Assembly (NCBI GenBank): GCA_039033415.1
Contig: JBCCCR010000013.1
Span: forward strand, 1 to 64,000
Direction of reading: 5' to 3'
Length of the DNA: 64,000 bases
Origin: Pseudomonadota bacterium
GTDB taxonomy: Bacteria > Pseudomonadota > Gammaproteobacteria > Xanthomonadales > SZUA-38
Shown: piece after piece, positions 34,743 to 43,856 of the stretch
How positions within the stretch are numbered: position 1 is the first letter of the stretch
How the letters are laid out: each line of letters starts with the position of its first letter
Notes under the pieces: model-generated
What the model was told of the DNA's origin: nothing
What the model saw: only the letters and a program-made list of their open reading frames with translations
Databases searched by the model: none
Program-made: the position numbers and the translations under genes

Positions 34743-36566
34743 TTAGTTTTCACAGCGCGGGTCGCCACAGATGTACAACTTCAAATCGTCGTTGCCGAAA
34801 TCTCGATAGCTGATGACCGGCAATCCGTCCGGCCGAATGGCGATGCTCGTATCAACACCCACATCTTGCGAATGATCTACGGTGCGGGCATTACCGCTGG
34901 TACAGTTCTCATCAGCGCAACTGTAGACTTTCAAGGCTGCGTTGGAGGTATCGAAATAGCTAACTATGGGATGACCGTTGCTTCCGATTGCAATGGCGTT
35001 TGTGACGCCGACTGTGCCAAGAGAGTCAACAGTTCGTGGATCGCCAGCGGCGCAGCCCTGATCGCGACAGCTATAGACCTTTAGGTCGCTGTTTGTCCGA
35101 TCGAAGTAGCTGATAATCGGCATGCCGTCTTGTCGAATGGCAATGCTGGTATGTCGCCCAACGTCACCCTCGGAATCAAGCGATCTAACAATACCGCTGC
35201 TGCATTGGGAGTTAACGCAATCGAAAACGTTTAGGTTGTCGCCAAAATCAGCCCAATAGCTGATGATTGGAAGTCCGTTTTTTCGTATGGCAATACTTGA
35301 AAACCGTCCAACGGCGCCGGCGTTATCGACGACTCGAACGACTCCGGTAGCGCATTGAGAGTTCTCGCAGTCAAATACATTTAGATTGTTGTTGGTCAGA
35401 TCCCAGTAACTGATTATGGGTCGGTCATTGTCTCGGATCGCAACACTTGGCCAGAATCCGACGCTTCCGGTTCCATCTAATAGGCGGTCAGTACCTGCTG
35501 AGCATGAGTCGTCCGCACAATCGAACAGTCGAAGATCTTCAGCGGTAGCGTCGACGTAGACAATTAGAGGTAACCCGTTACCGCGGAGCGCAAGCCTGGT
35601 GTACTGACCAATTCCCGCTCCTGGCACGAGCGTCCTCGCCTGGCCCTCGCTGCATACTGAATCGAAACAGTCGTAAATCTTTAGACCGCCCGCTCCGGAG
35701 TCCCCGTAACTAACCAACGGCCTACCGTCGCTGCGGACTACGATACTTGTGTAAACTCCTACCTGGCCGTCGGAATCCAGAACAAGTCGTCGTCCAACAG
35801 GCAACGGCACGCATTGCACTGAGCCATCCTGGCTTATCCCTGCCAGATAGAACCCGAGCCTGCAACTCCCGCTGATCCTCAACTGAATCCTGCTAGAGTC
35901 GACGTCCGCCTCGCCTACGCTGCCGTTAACAATTTCGCTGGTTCCAACTGATTCTGCGGCCAATTCGGAGGAAGTTACGCTGGCATCAGCGATTTCGACC
36001 GCTCCAACCGAATCTGCCGCTAGTTTTCCAGCCGTAATTGCGTTGTCCTGGACAGCTGCCGTATCGACAGAACTGTCGGCGAGTTCAGACGAACCTACGG
36101 CATCCAGTGCGATGTCAACTGCCTCGACGGAATTGTTGGCAATTTGAGCACCTCCGACCGCGCCCGTCGCGACCGTCTCTGCGTAAAGGGCGTATGGCAC
36201 CGCAGTGATTCTTTGGCGAGGCAACAGCTCAACAAATGGATCGGTTGAGGCGGACTTACGAACACTGATTCCCAACCAAAGTTGACGACCGTCAAACACG
36301 TCGAAGCCAAAATCGAGCTCAACGCCAAAGGAGCCGTTTGCCACCCGAACGTCATAAAGGGGAAAAACACCCAAGAAATCGTCTGATGTATCGGAGGCGT
36401 AAAGCTCGAACTCGAATTCGAACTGGCCATTGGCAGGTCGTCCATTTTCCGCCAATCGGCCTTCATAGGTGAATAGCGAATCGACCTGTGCCTCACTTGT
36501 CGGACAGGCGATCATCCAAAAACAGACGACGATCCGGACGCATATTTTGAGACTCGCGGCTCTCAC
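34743..36566 (-). CDS. Exported protein: beta domain, AI-x-x-x-EI repeats and Cx4C propeller repeats
   Basis: A 607-residue protein. After a signal peptide (IVVCFWMIACPTSEAQ) comes a domain with FTYEGRLAENGRPANGQFEF, WLGISVR and QRITAVPYALYAET, known from tail-fibre-like and collagen-like exported proteins. Residues about 130-235 are degenerate heptads (SVGAVEIADASVTSSELAAE), probably a trimeric stalk. The remainder holds about seven repeats of about 46 residues with TSIAIRxDGxPIISY and LKVYxCxxxxCxxG, each carrying a Cys-x4-Cys pair, and ends in a half repeat (LKLYICGDPRCEN). A closing half blade at the C-terminus fits a velcro-closed beta-propeller. The paralogue is 54290-56044. There is no FxxGFE tail in either. 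A phased box lies 68-93 bases upstream. Confidence 0.82.
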   Translation of the reverse strand: MRAASLKICVRIVVCFWMIACPTSEAQVDSLFTYEGRLAENGRPANGQFEFEFELYASDTSDDFLGVFPLYDVRVANGSFGVELDFGFDVFDGRQLWLGISVRKSASTDPFVELLPRQRITAVPYALYAETVATGAVGGAQIANNSVEAVDIALDAVGSSELADSSVDTAAVQDNAITAGKLAADSVGAVEIADASVTSSELAAESVGTSEIVNGSVGEADVDSSRIQLRISGSCRLGFYLAGISQDGSVQCVPLPVGRRLVLDSDGQVGVYTSIVVRSDGRPLVSYGDSGAGGLKIYDCFDSVCSEGQARTLVPGAGIGQYTRLALRGNGLPLIVYVDATAEDLRLFDCADDSCSAGTDRLLDGTGSVGFWPSVAIRDNDRPIISYWDLTNNNLNVFDCENSQCATGVVRVVDNAGAVGRFSSIAIRKNGLPIISYWADFGDNLNVFDCVNSQCSSGIVRSLDSEGDVGRHTSIAIRQDGMPIISYFDRTNSDLKVYSCRDQGCAAGDPRTVDSLGTVGVTNAIAIGSNGHPIVSYFDTSNAALKVYSCADENCTSGNARTVDHSQDVGVDTSIAIRPDGLPVISYRDFGNDDLKLYICGDPRCEN

Positions 36567-36633
36567 CTCGCGTTTGGGTCGCTTTCGTAGGACTGTAGAC
36601 GCAGAACATACGATTGGCGACGCCGAAGGATCA

Positions 36634-36659
36634 CGAAAAACTGACTAAATTTCTACGAA
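36634..36659 (-). promoter_or_regulatory. Triple TTCG/TTAG box with exact 11-bp spacing (site F)
   Basis: On the minus strand TTTCG, TTTAG and TTTCG are spaced exactly 11 and 11 bases (plus-strand CGAA at 36634, CTAA at 36645, CGAA at 36656), upstream of and pointing to the Cx4C-repeat gene. Confidence 0.5.
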
Positions 36660-37153
36660 AGATGCGAGTCTGCGGCGGCGAATACCGGTTACACCGATGG
36701 TGGACGGACGAAGTTTACCTATTCACCACCACCAGAAACGCCAGCCATTCTGATGCGCAAGTCTAGATGCCCAGAGAAAGTGCTCTAAGAGATGCTCTTC
36801 AGAATAGTTAATCACACAGAGTTTCCTGGAGACCATTTGGTTTGCATCCGGCCATCACGGCGTGAGCAGTCTGTATCTCGCAAAAGGGCTGATTTAATTT
36901 CGTGGGGGCACGTCGCCGATCTTGGCCCTTACCCCGGGTTTCGAGCCATGCGGTCAGTGGACTTTGCTAAGAAAATGATCAACTGCACCTGGAAGAGCGT
37001 CCGCAAGAATGTTTGAAATCCTACGAACTCGGTATGAGAAATGAGTAATTGAGCTCAGCGCTGTAGTGATCCGAGGTGCAATGCCACGGGCGTCCCAACC
37101 TTTTCGTATCAATCGTTCCAATAACTTACGGACTGGATGTTTTCTTCAGGAGG
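36660..37153. other. Intergenic, nothing recognised
   Basis: About 500 bases of low-GC sequence with only short frames and no homology recognised, ahead of the tRNA-like end and integrase remnant. Confidence 0.45.
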
Positions 37154-37189
37154 CAGGGGCCAGAGGCTCGAATCCCTTCACCTCAACCA
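37154..37189 (+). other. tRNA-like 3' end next to integrase remnant (tentative)
   Basis: GGCTCGAATCCCTTCACCTC followed by AACCA resembles a T-loop (CTCGAAT), a seven-base acceptor strand, an A discriminator and CCA. The T-stem is imperfect (two weak pairs) and no 5' half was found. Its interest comes from position: the decayed integrase downstream reads toward it, as at the tRNA-Asn fragments. Confidence 0.35.
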
Positions 37190-37252
37190 AATTATCTTAT
37201 CAGAATCAATGCTTTACGAGATAGCTCAAATCCTCCAGGTGCTCTAACCGGT

Positions 37253-37650
37253 TCAATTGCGTGAATTTTGTGTGACGAGCCACTCGAAGTACCATATGAG
37301 CCTTTCGAATACAGGGTTTTCGACGCTTTCTTGCAACTTTGCCTGGTCCGGCGAGGGGTAGTTTGTGGTGATCCGGTCCGTCTTGTGACCCAGTAGATCT
37401 TGTCGATGATCAAAGCTCACCCCAGCAGCCCGCAGTCGGTGACCGAATGTGCACCGACATCATCGAATCGCACCGACAGGCCCACTCGTGACTGCGCCTT
37501 TTTCCAAGACGAGTTGTTGAGTCGTAGCATGGGCTTACTGTTGCACGTGAACACAAACTCTTCGCGGACACCTCGCTGGTGCTCCAAAGCGCTCCATTCT
37601 GCTAGTACCAGGCGGCACCCCCAGCGCCGCCTCGTTAGAGCGTGACCTTC
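37253..37650 (-). pseudogene. Tyrosine integrase C-terminal remnant, copy 2
   Basis: In order on the minus strand: LVLAEWSALEHQRGVREEFV, FTCNSKPMLRLNNSSWKKAQ and SRVGLSVRFDDVGAH, then after a frameshift near 37,450 HRLRAAGVSFDHRQDLLGHK and TDRITTNYPSPDQAKLQESV. These are the beta-sheet, H-x-x-R (HRLRAAG) and 'LLGHK..RITTxY' boxes of a phage integrase; the second frame ends in TGA at 37253. The catalytic-domain N-part is absent, so it is dead. It is the best preserved of the three integrase remnants and clearly related to that at 12.1-12.5 kb (EFVFT/EFEFTY, NSSWK). Confidence 0.8.
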
Positions 37651-37786
37651 ACTGCAGGAACTGGGCAGGCCAAAACCTGAGGGTGGGGGCAGTGCCAGGG
37701 CGCCCCGGACAGGACGACTTACTGTTTGGCCGCATGAAAGGATTACGTCTTAGGAAACTCAACCTTTACCTTAAACACGGCGCCAA

Positions 37787-39421
37787 TCAACCGCCGTCGG
37801 TTGCCTCAAAGCTGTCCGCAAAAAGGTCGTCACAGCGTATATCAGCGCTGAACAGCTCCTTGACTCCGGCGGTATTCTGATCGGCGATGTATACCACCCG
37901 CTGGCCGTCAAGGGATTGCTGAAAGTCGTCGCCGCCCGAGCTTCTCACCTCGGCTCCCTCGGGAAGCGGCCTGTTGATACGACGAACGGGGCCGCTAGTG
38001 GTGAGCGACACGGCGAATAACTCCTGCTGGCCGTCGGTCAGAAAGTCGCCGGTGAAGACTAGCTGCAGGCTGTCGGGGGTGATCTCAAAATCGCGAATTC
38101 CGCCGTTCACGACGCTGGTTCCGGTCAATGACCGGTCCATGGCGCCCGCAATGGTAGTGGTGCGCAGCGATGTAGTGCCGTCTGACCCCAGCGCTCGGTA
38201 AGCGACTCTTTGGCCATCTGGCGAGATGGCGAACTCCGAGGCAAACCCAATTTGCGCGGGGCTACCGCTGATTCGATTCACCGTTCCTCCGCTAATCGGG
38301 ACCGTCATGATCTCTCGTGAGTTATCGAATTCAGCATCAAACACAACCAGGGACCCGTCTGGAGTGAATTCGAAGCCTCTGACAGAGTTAATGGAGATTG
38401 CCGAAGTTAGATGAAAGGGCGTGCCGCCAGCCAGCGGCGCCGCCCAGAGTTCGGCAACGAAGGTATTGCCCGAGGCCCGGGAGATTAGATAAACCACCAG
38501 CGATGAGTCCGGGCTGATGGCGTATTCCCTCACGTCCGACTCAACCTCGGGCCCATTGACCTTGATCGGCGTGCCGCCCGCCACCGGCACGCGAAACAAC
38601 TCGAACCTGTTGTCCGTTTCCTGATTGGCCTGGTACACCACCGTCGTTCCGTCAGGAGACACCTGAAACTCCGAGACGGTGCCTCGGTTGTCGGCGTTTT
38701 CGTTGAGCTGAACCCGATTGCCACTTTCGAGCTCTGCGCTGAAGAGGTCTCGAACAAAGCTGATCTCTTCGGCCCGAAAAATGACATACTCGCTATTGCT
38801 GGTAATCTCAAAGTCTCGCTCCACGCTGCGTGAGGTCTGGAGCGGACCGTTCAGCTTAAGCACCTCACCCCCGTTTATAGGGACCCGATAGAGCTCCTCT
38901 CGACGGTCAACGTCCTGGTCGGCCAGGTATACGACCGTATTGTCATCCGGGCTAATGGAAAATGAGCGAATGTCGCCTTCGTTGACCAGCGTCGAATTGA
39001 GCTTGGTTAGCGGACCACCGCCGGTGGCCGTGGTCACGCTAAAAATCTCATCGACATCCAGCGTCTCAAAGTCACCGATGATAACCGCCCGTTCGGTAGC
39101 CGAGGCAATCTGGGGAAAGGCATTCAAAAAACGGCCAGGAATACGATTGATGTCAAACAACGTGGGCGGCGCACTGCCATCCTGAGGCACGGTCAGCGCA
39201 TCGAACTCATCGTCAAGTACGACGTCGGCGAGAAAGACCACACGATCGGTTCCATCCAGCGCTACCTGAAAGCCCGCGATTTCCTCCTCAGGAGCCAGCG
39301 GAGCGTTCAGCCGTACGTTCTGGCACTGCAGAACGCCCGGTGACCCGCCGGCTGATGCTGAGGATATGGTGATAAGGCTGAGGGCCAAAGCCCGCATCGT
39401 CGTCGATCCAACTGAAGTCAC
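37787..39421 (-). CDS. Exported TolB-like beta-propeller protein with LFADSFE tail
   Basis: A 544-residue protein starting at a GTG with AAGGA six bases upstream; an ATG nine codons in is possible. The leader MRALALSLITISSASAGG is followed by repeated WD40/TolB-type blades with F-x-I-S-P-D-x-x-x-V-V-Y and ELYRVPINGG or ELFRVPVAGG, about nine in all. They bind or scaffold, with no enzymatic residues. Tail: DDLFADSFEATDGG, the only set member in which the Gly of GFE is Ser. It lies just right of the integrase remnant at 37.3-37.6 kb, in the position expected of element cargo. Confidence 0.82.
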   Translation of the reverse strand: MTSVGSTTMRALALSLITISSASAGGSPGVLQCQNVRLNAPLAPEEEIAGFQVALDGTDRVVFLADVVLDDEFDALTVPQDGSAPPTLFDINRIPGRFLNAFPQIASATERAVIIGDFETLDVDEIFSVTTATGGGPLTKLNSTLVNEGDIRSFSISPDDNTVVYLADQDVDRREELYRVPINGGEVLKLNGPLQTSRSVERDFEITSNSEYVIFRAEEISFVRDLFSAELESGNRVQLNENADNRGTVSEFQVSPDGTTVVYQANQETDNRFELFRVPVAGGTPIKVNGPEVESDVREYAISPDSSLVVYLISRASGNTFVAELWAAPLAGGTPFHLTSAISINSVRGFEFTPDGSLVVFDAEFDNSREIMTVPISGGTVNRISGSPAQIGFASEFAISPDGQRVAYRALGSDGTTSLRTTTIAGAMDRSLTGTSVVNGGIRDFEITPDSLQLVFTGDFLTDGQQELFAVSLTTSGPVRRINRPLPEGAEVRSSGGDDFQQSLDGQRVVYIADQNTAGVKELFSADIRCDDLFADSFEATDGG

Positions 39422-39588
39422 AGCGCGATTCCTTTTTCATGTCTATAACCTGTAGCGCGGGCAGACCGAAAAAGGGATCAGCTATTACAGCGAATGGCGG
39501 CGCGTGTGTCCGGGGTAGCGTCTGCGAGGTCTTGCGCCGCTGCGAGAAGGCCCACTGATCCAAGAAGCCGCAATGCAAAACCTGACCC

Positions 39589-40107
39589 TCAAATTAGACG
39601 TCGAACAAACAATTGGAAGTGCTGCTTCCCAATATCGAGTGCGTCAATGCAAGGGCAGGATTTAACAGCATACGAATCGTGAGGAACCGGAACGCAGCAT
39701 TGTCGTTTTAAGCAAGCAAGTAAGGCTGCTGCTCGATCGTCCTCGTTGCGTTCCTCGAACTGAATAATTTTCACATCACCCTCTGGAAATAGAACACAGG
39801 TTTCGAGCTGGCCGCCCCTTGCCTCGATGAAGCGACGGAGTGTAGAAATGAATATATCTGCCTTCTTCTGATGCTCGGCTACAGCTGGTTGACGTAATTT
39901 CAGTGTTTCGGCCAGCTGTACCGGCGGTCGGGTCCAGGACCAAGTACCAGCTGCGTTCAAAACGTTTCGGAAACAGACAGGTGCCACACAAACGAAACCT
40001 GTTCGGGGTGACCCGGCACCTGGTCCCGGCCCCTCCGTTGTTGCCCAACCAACAAAGCGTTGAAGGCGAAGTCTAGCTGCGGCTTGAGGGATATCCCTGC
40101 GGTGCAC
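39589..40107 (-). pseudogene. XRE/HigA-type antitoxin remnant
   Basis: Within this frame, residues about 64-120 read VQLAETLKLRQPAVAEHQKK, ADIFISTLRRFIEARGGQLE, then FPEGDVKIIQFEE. This matches the DNA-binding and dimer part of HigA-like antitoxins ('QVQLAETLxVxQPAVAKLE..ADMxxSTLRRxIEAMGGELE'). The helix-turn-helix recognition part is altered (AEHQKK instead of AKLEKR). The flanking codons are unrelated, and no toxin gene is present, so this is a decayed half of a toxin-antitoxin pair. The recognisable part spans about 39745-39920. Confidence 0.55.
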
Positions 40108-40200
40108 GATTCCTCTGAGGAAGCACTCAGGCTGCTACTCTGTCAGCGGCTAGAGGTCGGCATGTCGGAACACGACGGGGCCGCTCCATTGGGCACCGTC

Positions 40201-42888
40201 TCATTCGAACCCACTGGCGAATAGCAGATTGGGGCGGATTTCGATAACAAAATCCACTGGTGCGGATTGATCCTGTCCGCCGTTGGCACGGCCACCGTCG
40301 TCACTGACGACAACGGTAAAGGTAGAGGTGCCGGTGGCGTCACACGCGGGCGTGTAACGGAGATTTCCGGATTCATCGAGAGTTGGCAGCGCCTCGAACA
40401 GCGAATCGTCTCCTACGCCTGTTACAGCAAACGTCAAGGCCTGACCAGACTCATCAATGGGGCCAGTCGCAGCGAGAGCCCAATTGCGTACGATTTGCGG
40501 ACCACCGTTTTCGGTGACGGGCGGTGGATCGACGGCTATGAGAAGTGGCGAATCATTCACCGGATTGACGGTAATTGTAAAGTTCTGAAACTCAGAGGCG
40601 TTGTCTCCTCCTCTGTCGCTCCCGCCAGAGTCAATCACCCGGACATCGAAGCTGCTTACGCCATTCGCATCAGGCGCGGGATCATAGATTAAGTTTCCCA
40701 ATGTGCCGATAGTAGGCAGAACGGAAAACAATTCCGGGTTAGAGATGTTTTCGACCTGGTAAAGCAAAGCGAACTGATCAGCCTCATTTTCAGGACCAGC
40801 GCTGAAGCTGGCCCAGTTTTCGAGAATAATGCCTCGGTCATCCTCGCTAATTTCAGGTGGCTGGGTAGCTATAAAATTCGGAGCGTCGTTTACCGGTTGG
40901 ATTTCTAGCCGTATATCAACTAAATGCGGGTCCGTAGAAAATCCACCGAACGCACCAATAGCGGAGGTTATGTCGATGTTTTCGCCGGGTTCCCGCCAGC
41001 GCCCATCCCAGAGTCTCGCGGTGAGTGAACCGGCCTGCCCAAAAAAATCGGGAGCTGGAACGAAGCGCACCAGGTCCGTTGATCGGACCACCAGCGCTGA
41101 CTCATCGCTAAGCTCATCGGGTAGATCGACCCAACCATCCGCGATGCTCTTGTACTGCCAGCGACCCTGAACCGCAGAACTGGCGTCTGAGATTATTGCC
41201 GCACCGCCAAATTCATCAGAGTCCAGGAACGCCGCCGCCAGCGTAAAATCAAGGGCGTTTCCATAAGACTCCAGTTCATCCTCGGTTTGGCGTCGAAGGT
41301 CAACGGCGCTGGTACGGGAGAGCGGAGTGCCATTGCCGAAAACGACGAACGCGAGGCCGGACTGCAACGCGTCATTCCTATCTCCTACCAGGAAATCGTC
41401 AATACCATCGCCGTTAACGTCGCCCGCCTTCGCGACAGCAAATCCAAATTTCTGAGAACCTTGATTCCCTTCAATAACAAACCCATTGCTGCCGTTCAGG
41501 GCAGACAAATCTAAATCTGGAGCAAAGTCAACGGTTCTGCCAAAAAGCACATAGGTTCTGCCGGCCAGCGGGGATTCGCCAACTGGTGCATTGGGTGCGC
41601 CAATCAACAGGTCATCAACGCCGTCGTTGTTAACGTCACTAGAGAATCTCACCGCGGTGCCTGAGGACTCACCGCTGTCTATTCCTTCGACGATAAAACC
41701 ATTGCTGCCATCCAGCTCAGCCGCATCGATGTTTGCGGGGAATGGCGATGAGTGTCCAAAAACAACAACGCTGCGACCTGCGCCAGGTCGGCCAGCAGGA
41801 CTAGCCGTTGGAGATCCCAATACAACATCTGCTATGCCGTCGCCGTTGATATCGCCCGATGCACCAACGGACTGACCTAGATTTCCCGGTGAGGCATTGT
41901 CGGTTATCGAAAAGCCATTTATGCCATTGAGACCGCCGAGACTTAGCTGACTGATCGACGGATTGTCGAACCCAAATACGACTAAACCTCCGCTTTCAGT
42001 GCCGGGCGAGCCGATCAGTAAGTCATCAAAGTTGTCGCTGTTAACATCACCGGCAGTGCTTACAGATTGGCAGGCGCTTCCGCCCAACTCAAATCCTGAT
42101 AGTGTGAAACCGTCGCTACCATCCAGCCGAGATAGTTCAAGTTCAGCGGGAAAGCCCTCCGAGCGGCCAAAGACCACATAACACTCCCCTGCAGCGAATA
42201 GCCCACCTGGTTCTGCGCTGGGAGCACCGACAACCAAATCGTCTATTCCATCGCCGTTGATGTCGCCCGCCCTGCCTACGGCGCGGCCGGATCGGTCGAG
42301 CTCGTCGGCCCCGTTCAGAGCAAATCCGTTGCTTCCATCAAGACTGGAGAGATCGAGAGAAGGGGGGAACGCCGAGTTCTTGCCAAACACTACAAACGCT
42401 TGTCCGGCGTAGGATTTGCCTCCGGGCGCGGCGTTGGGTGAACCGACAATAACATCATCCAGTCCATCGCCATTGATGTCGCCAGCCGCACTCACTGCAA
42501 AGCCGGCTCGATCGAACTCGTCGAAACCGTTCAAGGCGAAGCCGTTTCTGCCGGTCAAGTTTTCGACCGAAATTTCAGTGTTCGACTGGCTTGTCCGACC
42601 AAAAATGACGTAAGCGCTACCCGCCAGCCCAATTCCGTTGGGTGCTGCGTTGTAGGCACCCACGATGATATCGGCTAACCCATCACCATTGACGTCTCCG
42701 GCCGCTGCCACTGAGGTGCCTAATCGATCCCCAGTTTCAATGCTGGAAACGACAAAACCGGCGTTGTCATAAACAGAATTCAGGTCAAGTACATTCTGCG
42801 CAAGGCCAATTCCCGCCGCCGATAGCCCCACCGCGATCGCAATCGACAGAGAGCGCAGCCTTGGTGCCGTTTGATCTCGCCCGGTCAC
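40201..42888 (-). CDS. Exported FG-GAP beta-propeller protein with LLFASGFE tail
   Basis: An 895-residue protein with signal sequence SLSIAIAVGLSAAGIGLAQ. Seven FG-GAP repeats (DVNGDGLADIIVGA, GDINGDGLDDVIVGSP and similar, each with a Ca-binding DxNxDGxxD loop) span about residues 35-510. They are followed by the same three Ig/cadherin-like domains as the plus-strand paralogue at 12669-15365 (QPVNDAPNF, NPVNDSPLL). The tail is PNLLFASGFE. The two genes are in different tRNA-bounded units and opposite orientation, so they were not made by a simple local duplication. No strong ribosome binding site was seen. Confidence 0.88.
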   Translation of the reverse strand: MTGRDQTAPRLRSLSIAIAVGLSAAGIGLAQNVLDLNSVYDNAGFVVSSIETGDRLGTSVAAAGDVNGDGLADIIVGAYNAAPNGIGLAGSAYVIFGRTSQSNTEISVENLTGRNGFALNGFDEFDRAGFAVSAAGDINGDGLDDVIVGSPNAAPGGKSYAGQAFVVFGKNSAFPPSLDLSSLDGSNGFALNGADELDRSGRAVGRAGDINGDGIDDLVVGAPSAEPGGLFAAGECYVVFGRSEGFPAELELSRLDGSDGFTLSGFELGGSACQSVSTAGDVNSDNFDDLLIGSPGTESGGLVVFGFDNPSISQLSLGGLNGINGFSITDNASPGNLGQSVGASGDINGDGIADVVLGSPTASPAGRPGAGRSVVVFGHSSPFPANIDAAELDGSNGFIVEGIDSGESSGTAVRFSSDVNNDGVDDLLIGAPNAPVGESPLAGRTYVLFGRTVDFAPDLDLSALNGSNGFVIEGNQGSQKFGFAVAKAGDVNGDGIDDFLVGDRNDALQSGLAFVVFGNGTPLSRTSAVDLRRQTEDELESYGNALDFTLAAAFLDSDEFGGAAIISDASSAVQGRWQYKSIADGWVDLPDELSDESALVVRSTDLVRFVPAPDFFGQAGSLTARLWDGRWREPGENIDITSAIGAFGGFSTDPHLVDIRLEIQPVNDAPNFIATQPPEISEDDRGIILENWASFSAGPENEADQFALLYQVENISNPELFSVLPTIGTLGNLIYDPAPDANGVSSFDVRVIDSGGSDRGGDNASEFQNFTITVNPVNDSPLLIAVDPPPVTENGGPQIVRNWALAATGPIDESGQALTFAVTGVGDDSLFEALPTLDESGNLRYTPACDATGTSTFTVVVSDDGGRANGGQDQSAPVDFVIEIRPNLLFASGFE

Positions 42889-43404
42889 AATTTTTCACTC
42901 GATGGTGTATACCCTTGAGGATGTTTCGGACAAATTGAGCTGAGGCTGGGAGCGTATAGATTCGGCGATTTCGGCGCAGAAGCATTACGAGTTGCTCGGG
43001 TGCGGAAGCTGTGATTTCGGAAACCCATTGATCAGCCATTTGTTCAAACCAAAACGCCTCAACTTTCTCTATTGTCGTATGCCAAGTAACGAAGCAAGGA
43101 CGAAAAAGTTGCGAAATCTCAAAGCCGATAGTCCGTGCTCGGTTATCGCATGCCATAGAGTGTTGAATGTATTGCGATTTAGTAGGCGCTAGGGATCCAA
43201 GGCAGTTAATAGTGCGGGGCTGAGCGACTTAATCACTTTAGTCACGTTTCGCAGGAGTTACGTATATTTGTCGGGACAATTTACGATAAAGCCCTTTACC
43301 CGGGTTCTGCCCCGTAATTTCGGACGCATCTGAAAAGGCCTGAAATTCCAATCTGGAATTCCCACATGGAAGTCCCACGGAGCACTAGACAGCTTCGGCC
43401 TACG
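42889..43404. other. Intergenic with one phased TTTCAG pair
   Basis: No gene supported in 516 bases. On the minus strand TTTCAGGCCTTTTCAG (43330-43346) gives two TTTCAG blocks 10 bases apart, like sites A-C but 440 bases from the FG-GAP gene start, so its target is unclear. Confidence 0.4.
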
Positions 43405-43679
43405 ATTGCTGCGACCCTGCCCGAACCCCTCGCAAATCGAGCCATGAACGCCTGGACCGCACTAAGGACCTGGCGTCGGTTATTTCCGGAATTATAAAAT
43501 TCGCCGGTGAACGCCTCAGTTCCATCTAAATGGCGGTAAGACGAATGACATAAGTGGTCGCAAAATCACTGACGAGATTTTGCCGATACCTGTAGCGCAT
43601 GGTTATGAACTGTGATGCAAAACGCAACGGAACGCCTCGCCATAATACATTTAAAAACAATCAGTTAAAGTCAATTAGA

Positions 43680-43728
43680 CTGGCTGTTAACCAGCGGGTC
43701 GGCGGTTCGAGCCCGTCCCGGGGAGCCA
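43680..43728 (+). other. tRNA-Asn 3' part (attachment-core-like), copy 3
   Basis: The same 49 bases as copy 1, from CTGGCTGTTAACCAG (anticodon GTT) through GGTTCGAGCCC to CCGGGGAGCCA, with no 5' tRNA half upstream. Confidence 0.88.
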
Positions 43729-43760
43729 ATTTTCAGCATTACTTTCAAATACTAGCGGCG

Positions 43761-43856
43761 TCACACCACGGCGACCTTTTGACTCGGTAAGTTCAGTGCC
43801 GGACAGTTTCCGGACCTTGCCCTACACACACGATTTACAGCCTCAATCAACTCTTT
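43761..43856 (-). pseudogene. Tyrosine integrase C-terminal remnant, copy 3
   Basis: The minus strand reads ELIEAVNRVCRARSGNCPAL then NLPSQKVAVV and a TGA. This is the very C-terminal tail after the catalytic Tyr, homologous to LIEAANRLCRAKSGSG of copy 1. Everything upstream has been replaced by the NxxGxxAF gene region. It reads toward the tRNA-Asn fragment 33 bases away. Confidence 0.65.
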
